From positions 1-7,895 of the forward strand of contig JAHFFL010000047.1 of the NCBI GenBank assembly GCA_023247955.1: a stretch of DNA of 7,895 nt. Reading direction: 5' to 3'. This document shows, in pieces, positions 1 through 5,982 of this stretch. Positions within the stretch are counted from its first letter, which is position 1, and every line of letters starts with the position of its first letter. This DNA comes from Candidatus Omnitrophota bacterium (GTDB lineage: Bacteria > Omnitrophota > Gorgyraeia > 2-02-FULL-51-18). Position numbers and translations under genes: made by a program. Below the pieces are notes generated by a model. It did no database searches. It saw only the letters and a program-made list of their open reading frames with translations, and had not been told where the DNA came from.

Positions 1-453
1 TATTCGGGAAACGCCGACTACGAAGCCATAGGCCGCGTGAAAGAAGCCGTGAAAATTCCCGTGATCGGAAACGGCGACGTGCTCTCAGGAGAAGATGCCG
101 CGCGTCTGACAAAAATCGCTGGGGTTGACGGTGTGATGGTCGGCCGCGGCGGGCTTGGGAATCCGTGGATTTTCAGAAACATACAAAACGCGCTCGAAGG
201 AAAAAAGGGGTTCGCTGAGCCGGGTTTCGAAGAGAAGAAAAAAGTCCTCTTGCGTCACATGGCGCTTGAGCTTGAGATTCGCGACGAACGCACGGTACTT
301 TTCCACATGCGGCGCATCGCCTGCTGGTATTTCAAGAATCTTCCGGGAGTCAGCGAATTCAGAGGGGCTCTGAATACCTGCCCTTCGGTCGAAGCGGTGA
401 GAGAATTGATAGAAAATTTTTCTCCGGCGGCGCTGGAGACCGCTACCTCGTAA
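1..453 (+). CDS. dusB: tRNA-dihydrouridine synthase, DusB/NifR3-like (C-terminal part, 5' end outside window)
   Basis: Dus enzymes use FMN and NADPH to reduce specific uridines of tRNA to dihydrouridine in the cytoplasm. The frame is open from the first base, so the gene starts upstream; about 150 C-terminal residues are visible. The first residues read YSGNADYEAIGRV, followed by IPVIGNGDV and then GVMVGRGGLGNPWIF (about residues 46-60 of the visible part); these are the FMN-phosphate-binding end of the TIM barrel. After that comes the helical tRNA-binding domain, with HMRRIACWYFKNLPG and FRGALN, matching the usual 'R..I.WY.KG.PG....R..IN' pattern of the DusB/NifR3 branch. The catalytic cysteine lies in the missing part. 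The gene ends in TAA and overlaps the end of the convergent greA by 11 bases. Family assignment is secure; the B subtype is inferred from the C-terminal motif only. Confidence 0.9.
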   Translation, partial: YSGNADYEAIGRVKEAVKIPVIGNGDVLSGEDAARLTKIAGVDGVMVGRGGLGNPWIFRNIQNALEGKKGFAEPGFEEKKKVLLRHMALELEIRDERTVLFHMRRIACWYFKNLPGVSEFRGALNTCPSVEAVRELIENFSPAALETATS

Positions 454-916
454 TTTTTAAAACTTTGTATTTCAAAGTACCGGCCGGGATTTTGATTTCC
501 GCGGTCTCTCCCTCCTTCAACCCCAAAAGCCCTTTGGCAATCGGCGAAGTAACCGAAATTTTTCCTTCGTCGAAATTGGCTTCGTCCTGAGCGACAATCG
601 TGTAATCGAGCTCTTCCCCGTTTTTCAAATCTTTTAACTTTGCCGTCGCACCGATCAGGATCTGGTCCTTGGCGATCTTGGACTCGTCGATGATCTGGAC
701 ATGGGCCAGCTTTTCTTCGGCATCGGCGATGCGCTTTTCATTCATCGCCTGGTTATTTTTGGCCGCGTCGTATTCAGCGTTTTCCTTCAAGTCGCCGAAC
801 GCCCTGGCCTTCGCGATATCCGCGGCAATCTCGCGGCGCTTGGTCGTCTTGAGATATTCCAATTCCTTGATCAGTTTGTCATACCCCGGACGGGTCATCG
901 GAATTCTGTCCGTCAT
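443..916 (-). CDS. greA: Transcription elongation factor GreA
   Basis: GreA enters the RNA polymerase secondary channel and stimulates cleavage of the backtracked transcript 3' end, rescuing stalled complexes. The 157-residue product has the usual family length. Residues 1-75 form the N-terminal antiparallel coiled coil, with the tip signature ARAFGDLKENAEYDAAK; D42 and E45 correspond to the acidic tip residues (D41/E44 in E. coli) that position the catalytic magnesium. The C-terminal FKBP-like domain shows ISVTSPIAKGLLGLKEGE and ends with a short beta strand, LKYKVLKITR. ATG at 916 is chosen because it gives the standard N-terminus and has GAGGAG just upstream (920-925). That ribosome binding site can be folded into a hairpin (919-937). 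The gene lies 60 bp after the flavoprotein gene and could be read from it or from its own weak promoter; no strong sigma70 match is visible in the gap. Confidence 0.97.
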   Translation of the reverse strand: MTDRIPMTRPGYDKLIKELEYLKTTKRREIAADIAKARAFGDLKENAEYDAAKNNQAMNEKRIADAEEKLAHVQIIDESKIAKDQILIGATAKLKDLKNGEELDYTIVAQDEANFDEGKISVTSPIAKGLLGLKEGETAEIKIPAGTLKYKVLKITR

Positions 917-918
917 AG

Positions 919-937
919 TCTCCTCATCTGAAGGAGA
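919..937 (-). promoter_or_regulatory. Hairpin covering the greA Shine-Dalgarno
   Basis: Read on the minus strand, TCTCCT (937-932), a 7-base loop (931-925) and AGGAGA (924-919) form a perfect 6-bp stem. The 3' arm contains the greA ribosome binding site, and the start codon begins at 916, three bases beyond the stem. If it folds in the mRNA, it would limit ribosome access to greA. The inverted repeat is seen directly; a regulatory role is inference, and a purine-rich Shine-Dalgarno can meet a pyrimidine complement by chance. Confidence 0.4.
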
Positions 938-974
938 TTAGTTTAACATACGCGGCAAACTGACGTCTAGGTAA

Positions 975-989
975 GGTCAAGTCTTGACC
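975..989. repeat. Perfect inverted repeat at the flavoprotein stop codon
   Basis: GGTCAAG (975-981), a single T (982) and CTTGACC (983-989) form a 15-base perfect dyad that includes the flavoprotein stop codon (979-977). As RNA it could form a stem of about 5 bp with a 5-base loop. There is no following T-run on the minus strand, so it is a poor intrinsic terminator. It could be a protein-binding dyad or an mRNA 3' structure ahead of greA. Confidence 0.35.
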
Positions 990-2248
990 ACCCCATAAAG
1001 GCTTTTAACCGCGCTGGCCCCGGCGATGGTTCCACTTGACCATGCCCACTGGAAATTAAACCCTCCGATGCGTCCATCCACGTCGAGAATCTCGCCGGCA
1101 AAGTAAAGGCCCGGCAGACGCCTTGACTCCATCGTTGAATCTTTGATTTCGGCCAAATCCACGCCGCCGGCAGTCACCTCGGCCTTTTTGTAACCCACTG
1201 CCCCGGTTACTTCCAGCGGGTAATGAAACACCGCGCGAAACAAGCGCCGGCACTCCCCGGAACGGCAGCGTCCAATGCGTAGACGGGGATCCAGGCCCGC
1301 TTTCTCAAGCAGCGTCTCGGCAAAACGCGCCGGAAAAGCGGCGGCCTCCGTCAGAAAACCTCGCAGGGATTTCTCGGGATGTTCGCGCGAAGCTTTTGAA
1401 AAACGGTCCTTTAAATTCTCGGCGCTTTCATGGGGAATAAAATTGGCCTCGATCGCCGGGGCTTGCGAAGAATCGCAGGCCGTAAAAAAACGGCTGATGT
1501 CCAGAGCCACCGGCCCGCTGAACCCGAAATGCGTAAAAAGAAAAGAACCTGTCCGTTCCGATACTTTCTTTCCATTTCTGTAAAATGTGAGCCGGGCGGG
1601 AAGCGCGACGCCGCTCAAAAGTTTCCATGCCGCGTCGTCGGTAGTGAAGGGAGTGAGCGCCGGTGAGGTCTTGCGAATCGTATGCCCCAGACTTTGCGCG
1701 ATCCGGTAACCCGTGCCGTCACTACCGGTTTCCGGATAAGACAATCCGCCGGGTGTAAGAATCACCCGCCTGGCGGCCATCTGAAACCCGGCGTCCCCAC
1801 TAAGCAGAAAAAATTCTCCGTCTTTTTTGATCGCGGTGATCTTAGTTCCGGTCTTAAGCTGTGCGCCACGTCGCCTCAGCTCGTTTAAAAGCGCCTCAAG
1901 CACCGTCCGTCCGGAATGCGTCGTGGGAAAATACTTGCCAGTCTCCTCGAGCACCAAAGCTACGCCGATTTCCTCAAAAAAAATCCGGGTCTTCTCGGGA
2001 GAAAAGGCTTCAAGCACGTGCTTCACAAAATGCCGCGGCCCGCCCTCATAATCGGCCGGAACCACCTGCCTGTGAGTGACGTTGCAGCGTGTCCCTCCGG
2101 AGATGAGGATCTTAGCCCCAATTTTCTGGCGGGAATCGAACAAAAAAATACGGGAGGGAAAAGGACTGTTTCGGGCCGCTTGTATCGCAGCCGTTAAACC
2201 GGCGGCTCCTGCTCCGATAATCGCGATATCCGCTGGCTCATCAGACAT
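977..2248 (-). CDS. HI0933/BaiN-family NAD(P)/FAD-dependent oxidoreductase
   Basis: This is a cytoplasmic flavoprotein of the HI0933 (YhiN/BaiN, 'aminoacetone oxidase family') group; the physiological substrate of most members is not established. The 423-residue product shows the dinucleotide-binding GAGAAGL at residues 12-18, the family signature GAKILISGGTRCNVTH at 44-59, TPGGLSYPETGSDGTGY at 165-181, LFTHFGFSGPVALD at 237-250, AEVTAGGVDL at 356-365, and the FAD-binding C-terminal signature GEILDVDGRIGGFNFQWAWS at 385-404. Length and motif order are normal for the family, so the gene looks intact. The ATG at 2248 overlaps the carboxypeptidase stop by 8 bases, with only a distant GAAGGG upstream, so translation is probably coupled to that gene. 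A specific role in bile-acid or aminoacetone metabolism should not be assumed. Confidence 0.93.
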   Translation of the reverse strand: MSDEPADIAIIGAGAAGLTAAIQAARNSPFPSRIFLFDSRQKIGAKILISGGTRCNVTHRQVVPADYEGGPRHFVKHVLEAFSPEKTRIFFEEIGVALVLEETGKYFPTTHSGRTVLEALLNELRRRGAQLKTGTKITAIKKDGEFFLLSGDAGFQMAARRVILTPGGLSYPETGSDGTGYRIAQSLGHTIRKTSPALTPFTTDDAAWKLLSGVALPARLTFYRNGKKVSERTGSFLFTHFGFSGPVALDISRFFTACDSSQAPAIEANFIPHESAENLKDRFSKASREHPEKSLRGFLTEAAAFPARFAETLLEKAGLDPRLRIGRCRSGECRRLFRAVFHYPLEVTGAVGYKKAEVTAGGVDLAEIKDSTMESRRLPGLYFAGEILDVDGRIGGFNFQWAWSSGTIAGASAVKSLYGVVKT

Positions 2249-3104
2249 TCAACGAACGGCGCCCTTCGAGCCGACGCCCGAAAGCCGCGAGGTTTTCGAT
2301 GTCCGCCCAGGGTTTTTTGGAATAAAGCATCGCAAAGATGATCTTTTTGCCCGGCGCATAATCCGTGCCGATAAACGTATGGAGCGAGGTGGTGGTCCAG
2401 CCGGTCTTGCCCTTCACGGACTTCGGCGTACGCCAAAGCATCTTGTTGTGGTTCCTCAGAAAAATCGGTTTGCGATCGCTCCCGACGATCGCGGACGTGG
2501 TAACGCCTAGGATACGGTCAATAGTTTTGTCCGCCGAAGCGACACGCATCAAAACAGCAAGGTCATTGGCCGTCGAGTACTGCGCGTGTCTTTTGTCCGT
2601 AAGCCCGGTTGCGTTGACAAATTTCGTGTTTTGCATTCCGAGCTTCGCGGCTTTTTCGTTCATGAGCCCGACAAACGCGTCTTCGCTTCCGGCCATCGCC
2701 TCCGCCAGCGCGACAGCCGCGTCATTAGATGAGGAAATAAGCGCCGCGGCCACAAGATCCCTGACTTTATACCGCGCGCCGGGGGTGAGACCGGCCTTGC
2801 TCGGCGCGGCAGCGGCGGCATTCGCGCCGATACGGATGTCTTGATTAAAAGGAAACCGTTCCATCGCGAGAATCGCCGTCATGACCTTGGTGGTGGAAGC
2901 GGGCGGCAAACGCAAATGGGGATTTTTACTGAATAGGACGCCGCCGTTACCGGCATCCAGGATCACCGCAGAACGGGCACTGAGCGTCGGTGTTTTTACC
3001 CGCGGCCGGGCGTCGGCGGAGACGCCAGAAAAAAGAAGGACGGCTGCCCCTAAAACACAAAAAGGCGCCGTCGCCTTACTTCGCATGTTTTTTCTTGACC
3101 TCAT
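2241..3104 (-). CDS. dacA: D-alanyl-D-alanine carboxypeptidase (S11 family, PBP5/6-like), single-domain form
   Basis: Secreted penicillin-binding protein that removes the terminal D-alanine from peptidoglycan stem peptides. The three active-site motifs are present in order: S70-T-T-K73 (in PPASTTKVMTA), S125-S-N127 (in ISSSNDAA) and K233-T-G235 (in VKGKTGWTT). Residues 1-32 look like a Sec signal peptide: basic start, hydrophobic stretch CVLGAAVLLFSGV, and possible cleavage after VSA or SADA. At 287 residues it is much shorter than E. coli DacA (about 400) and lacks the C-terminal beta domain and amphipathic membrane anchor, so the mature enzyme may be soluble in the periplasm or anchored otherwise. 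Start choice is open: ATG 3104 gives a 29-base overlap with the small upstream gene, while ATG 3086 (residue 7) would overlap by 11 bases and still leave a good signal peptide. Its end overlaps the flavoprotein start. Confidence 0.93.
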   Translation of the reverse strand: MRSRKNMRSKATAPFCVLGAAVLLFSGVSADARPRVKTPTLSARSAVILDAGNGGVLFSKNPHLRLPPASTTKVMTAILAMERFPFNQDIRIGANAAAAAPSKAGLTPGARYKVRDLVAAALISSSNDAAVALAEAMAGSEDAFVGLMNEKAAKLGMQNTKFVNATGLTDKRHAQYSTANDLAVLMRVASADKTIDRILGVTTSAIVGSDRKPIFLRNHNKMLWRTPKSVKGKTGWTTTSLHTFIGTDYAPGKKIIFAMLYSKKPWADIENLAAFGRRLEGRRSLNV

Positions 3105-3231
3105 GTTTTTTACCGAAACGGTCGCGTGTAAAAGGGGAGTTTTTAGCTTCGTCCTCTTTCACGTCCACCGTATTGTGGATGCTCATATGCGCTTTGAATT
3201 CCAATTTGTTGAGCGACCGACGTGTCCCCAT
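3076..3231 (-). CDS. Small, very basic 51-residue hypothetical protein
   Basis: I do not recognise a family. The frame runs from ATG 3231 to TAA 3078-3076 and begins MGTRRSLNKLEFKAHMS. It has no cysteine, 14 Lys/Arg against 7 Asp/Glu, and a Lys/His-rich tail (FGKKHEVKKKHAK) that suggests nucleic-acid or ribosome contact. The third codon positions are mostly G or C, as in neighbouring genes, which supports real coding. An extended -10 promoter lies 9 bases before the ATG, so the message may be nearly leaderless; no Shine-Dalgarno is seen. An internal ATG at 3186 would give 36 residues. The end overlaps the carboxypeptidase start by 29 bases (11 if that gene begins at 3086), a layout typical of co-translated genes. 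The alternative is that this is only the 5' leader of the carboxypeptidase message. Confidence 0.5.
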   Translation of the reverse strand: MGTRRSLNKLEFKAHMSIHNTVDVKEDEAKNSPFTRDRFGKKHEVKKKHAK

Positions 3232-3240
3232 GGCGGATTC

Positions 3241-3270
3241 ATTGTATCAAAAACACTCGGGGCTTTCCAA
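3241..3270 (-). promoter_or_regulatory. Putative sigma70 promoter for the small protein-dacA-flavoprotein(-greA) unit
   Basis: Minus-strand -35 TTGGAA (3270-3265), 18-bp spacer and -10 TACAAT (3246-3241), with TG one base upstream of the -10 (extended -10, TGATACAAT). The predicted start falls at about 3235-3231, at or just before the ATG at 3231. The -35 overlaps that of the divergent promoter. Sequence match only. Confidence 0.5.
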
Positions 3271-3292
3271 TCGGAGATACGGATGATAGAAT
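3264..3292 (+). promoter_or_regulatory. Putative sigma70 promoter for the 73-residue zinc-binding protein
   Basis: -35 TTTCCA (3264-3269), 17-bp spacer and -10 TAGAAT (3287-3292), with TG one base upstream (TGATAGAAT, extended -10). Only six bases separate the -10 from the ATG at 3299, so transcription should begin at about the start codon, giving a leaderless message. The -35 overlaps the one used on the other strand. Confidence 0.5.
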
Positions 3293-3298
3293 GTCGCC

Positions 3299-3520
3299 AT
3301 GTCCAGCGAGCACAACGCCCTTGACAAAATCTGTTCCGTCTGCGGCGCAAAAGAATCGGTAGAAATTGAGACCGTCACCAATGTGACGCCGGCGCCGGAA
3401 GAGATGTTTCCCGTGTTGCTCTGCAAAAGGCACAAAAAAGCGCTGCAGGAAAAACTGCTTGATGTGACGCTGGATAAGACCGGAAGGCTTTGTTTCGTGT
3501 TGAAGAAAAAAAGTGTTTAG
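3299..3520 (+). CDS. Small hypothetical protein with CxxC...CxxH putative zinc site
   Basis: A 73-residue protein of no family I can name. It has a C12-S-V-C15 pair (in KICSVCGAKES) and a C42-K-R-H45 pair (in LLCKRHKKAL), 26 residues apart, which together resemble a four-ligand zinc site of zinc-ribbon or treble-clef type. The segment between them is acidic (about 18-36), while the C-terminal half is Lys-rich and ends in LKKKSV. There is no signal peptide or membrane segment, so it should be cytoplasmic. ATG 3299 is chosen because it begins the only open frame with these paired motifs and lies six bases after an extended -10 box; no Shine-Dalgarno is present. It is divergent from the dacA unit, and its stop overlaps the stop of livF by 4 bases. 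Possible roles include nucleic-acid binding or acting as a small adaptor; this is inference. Confidence 0.75.
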   Translation: MSSEHNALDKICSVCGAKESVEIETVTNVTPAPEEMFPVLLCKRHKKALQEKLLDVTLDKTGRLCFVLKKKSV

Positions 3521-4224
3521 CCGCCGCCGAGGTAAGCGCTCTGCACCACCGGATTTTCCCGAAGCTCGTCTGACCTTCCCTCAAGCACCACCTGCCCGAT
3601 CTCCAAAACATACGCCCGGTCGGCAATCTTGAGCGCCATACGCGCATTTTGCTCAACCAGAAGAATCGTTTTCCCCTGCTTGTGGATCTGATCTACAATT
3701 CCGAATATCGTCGATACGAGAAGCGGGGCAAGCCCCAGCGACGGTTCATCCAGCAAAAGCACCGACGGCCCAGACATCAGGCCGCGTGCGATCGCGAGCA
3801 TCTGCTGTTCGCCTCCGGAAAGCGTTCCCGCCTTTTGCTTCAAACGGTTTTTTAAAACGGGGAAAAAATCAAACATCCGTTCGAAGTTCCGTCGAATCTC
3901 CGTTTTGTCCGTCCGCGTGAAAGCGCCGAGCTCAAGGTTCTCGAGCACGTTCAGCCGCTGAAAAATCTTCCGTCCTTCGGGCACATGCGCGATTCCCCGC
4001 CTCACGAGCTCTTCCGGTGAAGAACCGGCCAGCGACTTTCCCTTGAAAAGCACCTCGCCGGCCGTCGGACGGATCAGGCCCGAGATCGTCTTCAGCACCG
4101 TGGTCTTGCCCGCGCCGTTGGCGCCGAGCAGCGCAACGATTTCCCCCTCCCTAACACTGAGACTAACACCTTTCAGGCATTCCACTTTTCCGTACCTTGT
4201 GTACACGTGCCGGATCTCCAGCAT
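3517..4224 (-). CDS. livF: Branched-chain amino acid ABC transporter ATP-binding protein LivF
   Basis: One of the two ATPases that power the importer from the cytoplasmic face. Numbering from ATG 4224 gives 235 residues, the normal LivF length. Visible motifs are Walker A GANGAGKT (34-41), the LivF-typical HVPEGRKIF (80-88), the ABC signature LSGGEQQMLAIARGL (135-149), Walker B VLLLDEP (155-161), and LLVEQNA after it, with Gln in place of the switch histidine as is usual in LivF. A TTG one codon upstream (4227) could also initiate, but the ATG is preferred: it sits in TGATG with the livG stop (1-base overlap) and has GGAGAG 8 bases upstream. This is the last gene of the liv operon. Its stop lies inside the end of the convergent small gene, with no clear terminator hairpin, only a T-rich run after it on the minus strand. 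Confidence 0.97.
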   Translation of the reverse strand: MLEIRHVYTRYGKVECLKGVSLSVREGEIVALLGANGAGKTTVLKTISGLIRPTAGEVLFKGKSLAGSSPEELVRRGIAHVPEGRKIFQRLNVLENLELGAFTRTDKTEIRRNFERMFDFFPVLKNRLKQKAGTLSGGEQQMLAIARGLMSGPSVLLLDEPSLGLAPLLVSTIFGIVDQIHKQGKTILLVEQNARMALKIADRAYVLEIGQVVLEGRSDELRENPVVQSAYLGGG

Positions 4225-4991
4225 CAATCAAGCTCTCCAAGGTACGCCTGGATCACGCGCGGATTTTTTTGAATCTGGTCGGGCTTCCCTTCCGCGATCT
4301 TCTCCCCTTCATCCATCACAATCACCTTGTCGCAAAGCGGCATGACCACGCGCATGTCATGCTCAATGATAAAAACGGCGACCCCTTTGTCTCGGATCTT
4401 CCGTATCAGCGCCGAGATTTCTTCTTTTTCGCGGGGGTTCATCCCGGCCACCGGCTCGTCCAGCAAAAGAAGTCTGGGTTTGGAAGCCAACGCGCGCGCG
4501 ATCTCGAGCCGTTTTTGGCTACCGTACGGCAGGGAACCGGCGATCTCATTTCCTCTTCCGCCGAGCCCGATGAATTCAAGAAGCGCCGCACTGCCGCCAA
4601 ATACCACCTGCTCTTCATCACGGTGCCGGGAAGTCCTTAGGAAAGCGTCAAGCAGCCCCGCCTTGGTCCGTGCGTGAAAACCGATCGCCACGTTTTCGCA
4701 AACCGTCATGTTTTTAAACACCCTTAAATTCTGGAAGGTCCTCGAAACCCCTGCCTCGAGAATCTTGTCGGGAGAAAGACCATCCAGGCGCAGCGACGAA
4801 TCGGCAAAACGGATCTCGCCGCTGTCTATCGACAACAGTCCCGTCAAACTGTTAAAAAAAGAGGTCTTGCCCGCGCCGTTGGGACCGATGAGCCCGACAA
4901 TCTCGTCTTTTTCCAGCAACACGCTGACCTGGCGAAGGGCCGCCACGCCGCCGAAGCGTTTGGAAACCGAACGGACTTCAAGAAGCGCCAT
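4224..4991 (-). CDS. livG: Branched-chain amino acid ABC transporter ATP-binding protein LivG
   Basis: The second ATPase of the importer, pairing with LivF. At 255 residues it has the usual LivG length. Motifs in order: Walker A GPNGAGKT (36-43), Q-loop in SRTFQNLRVF (Q87), the LivG-type signature LPYGSQKRLEIARAL (154-168; LivG uses a variant of the LSGGQ motif), Walker B LLLLDEPVAGMNP (174-186), and the switch histidine in IIEHDMRVV (H211). The C-terminus carries the typical NPRVIQAYLGE, a LivG hallmark. ATG 4991 has AAGGAA 8-9 bases upstream and lies inside the end of livM (14-base overlap); the TGA stop is shared with the livF start as TGATG, so G and F are probably translated in equal amounts. 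Confidence 0.97.
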   Translation of the reverse strand: MALLEVRSVSKRFGGVAALRQVSVLLEKDEIVGLIGPNGAGKTSFFNSLTGLLSIDSGEIRFADSSLRLDGLSPDKILEAGVSRTFQNLRVFKNMTVCENVAIGFHARTKAGLLDAFLRTSRHRDEEQVVFGGSAALLEFIGLGGRGNEIAGSLPYGSQKRLEIARALASKPRLLLLDEPVAGMNPREKEEISALIRKIRDKGVAVFIIEHDMRVVMPLCDKVIVMDEGEKIAEGKPDQIQKNPRVIQAYLGELD

Positions 4992-5982
4992 CGGGAATTT
5001 CCTTCCGCGGCGTCTGGAGCTCGCGCTTGATCAGAAACCCGCCGAGAATACCTTGGGGGCGGAAGATCATCATCAGAATCATGATCAGCCCGAAGATCAG
5101 CATACGGTAACTCGCGAACTCCCGCAAGAGCTCCGGCAAAAGACCGAGGATCACGGCCCCCAGCGCCGCGCCCCACAGGTTTCCCATGCCGCCAAGCACC
5201 ACCATTGCGAGAATCAGCACCGAAAGCACAAAATCAAAACTGTCGGGCGTCACGATCGTCTGTTTTGACGCGAACACGCAGCCGGCGATGCCCGCGATAA
5301 AAGCGCTGAGGCCGAAGGCGTAGAGTTTAATGCGAAGCACGGGGACGCCCATGCATGAGGCGGCCAGTTCATCTTCACGGATCGCGACAAGCGCCCGGCC
5401 TATTTTGGAATCCTCCATCCGTAATAGCAGCACCGCGGTAATCGCCGCGAGAACCAAAAGCAGATAGTAATACGGCGTAGCGTTGACCGAAAAATTCCAG
5501 ACTTGAAAATGGAAACCTCCCTCCCATGAGGGAATGTACAGTTTCGGCCTGTTAATCCCCAAAATTCCGTTCGGGCCTCCGGTGAGCGCGTCCAGGTTGT
5601 TGAACGTGACCCGGACAATCTCGCCGAATCCCAGCGTCGTGATCGCCAGATAATCGCCGCGCACGCGTATCGAAGGCATGCCGATCAGAAACCCAAAAAT
5701 CATGGAGACGAGTCCGGCCGCCGGCAGGCCCAGCCAGAAAGGACATCCTGTGTGTTGATTTAAAAGCGCGTAGGTGTAAGCGCCGATCGCGAAAAACGCC
5801 GCGTAACCCAAATTGAGAAGACCGGTAAAACCGACGGTGACGTTGAGCCCCATCGCCAAAAGGACATAGATCCCCACATTGGCCGCCAGGTCCACGTGAT
5901 AGGCACTTTTATCGAAAACTGGGAATAAAAGAAGTGAAAGCGCGAGGACCGCGAGGCTAAACTTTTTCGGGAAGGTTTTCAC
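4978..5982 (-). CDS. livM: Branched-chain amino acid ABC transporter permease LivM
   Basis: Inner-membrane permease that forms the translocation pore with LivH. Starting at GTG 5982 it has 334 residues and about 8-9 hydrophobic segments. Family motifs (numbered from GTG) are NVTVGFTGLLNLGYAAFFAI (47-66), TTLGFGEIVRV (115-125) followed by DALTGGPNGI, the cytoplasmic coupling loop RALVAIREDELAASCMGV (196-213), VLGGMGNLWGAALGA (262-276), and the C-terminal FRPQGILGG. The E. coli protein has an N-terminal extension that this one lacks, as in many bacteria. The frame stays open to a TTG at 6015 (345 residues), but that would add a poor N-terminus and overlap livH by 59 bases; GTG 5982 overlaps by 26 and is followed by a Lys-rich n-region and the first membrane helix. 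The true start is the least certain point. Confidence 0.94.
   Translation of the reverse strand: MKTFPKKFSLAVLALSLLLFPVFDKSAYHVDLAANVGIYVLLAMGLNVTVGFTGLLNLGYAAFFAIGAYTYALLNQHTGCPFWLGLPAAGLVSMIFGFLIGMPSIRVRGDYLAITTLGFGEIVRVTFNNLDALTGGPNGILGINRPKLYIPSWEGGFHFQVWNFSVNATPYYYLLLVLAAITAVLLLRMEDSKIGRALVAIREDELAASCMGVPVLRIKLYAFGLSAFIAGIAGCVFASKQTIVTPDSFDFVLSVLILAMVVLGGMGNLWGAALGAVILGLLPELLREFASYRMLIFGLIMILMMIFRPQGILGGFLIKRELQTPRKEIPDGAS

Noticed and set aside
421..439. Possible intrinsic terminator after greA
   Set aside because: The TCTCC/GGAGA stem is short, the loop is large, and the minus-strand tail is AAAATTTT rather than a clean T-run. It is too weak to list as a terminator feature.
2881..3324. 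A 147-codon plus-strand frame spanning the start of dacA and the divergent promoter region
   Set aside because: It covers the secreted carboxypeptidase N-terminus, the small basic protein and the promoters, and runs into the zinc-site gene in another frame. No recognisable motif or start signal was seen.
4708..5268. A 186-codon plus-strand open frame opposite livG/livM
   Set aside because: It straddles two well-supported minus-strand genes, and its product is a low-complexity His/Gln/Glu-rich sequence typical of an antisense shadow.
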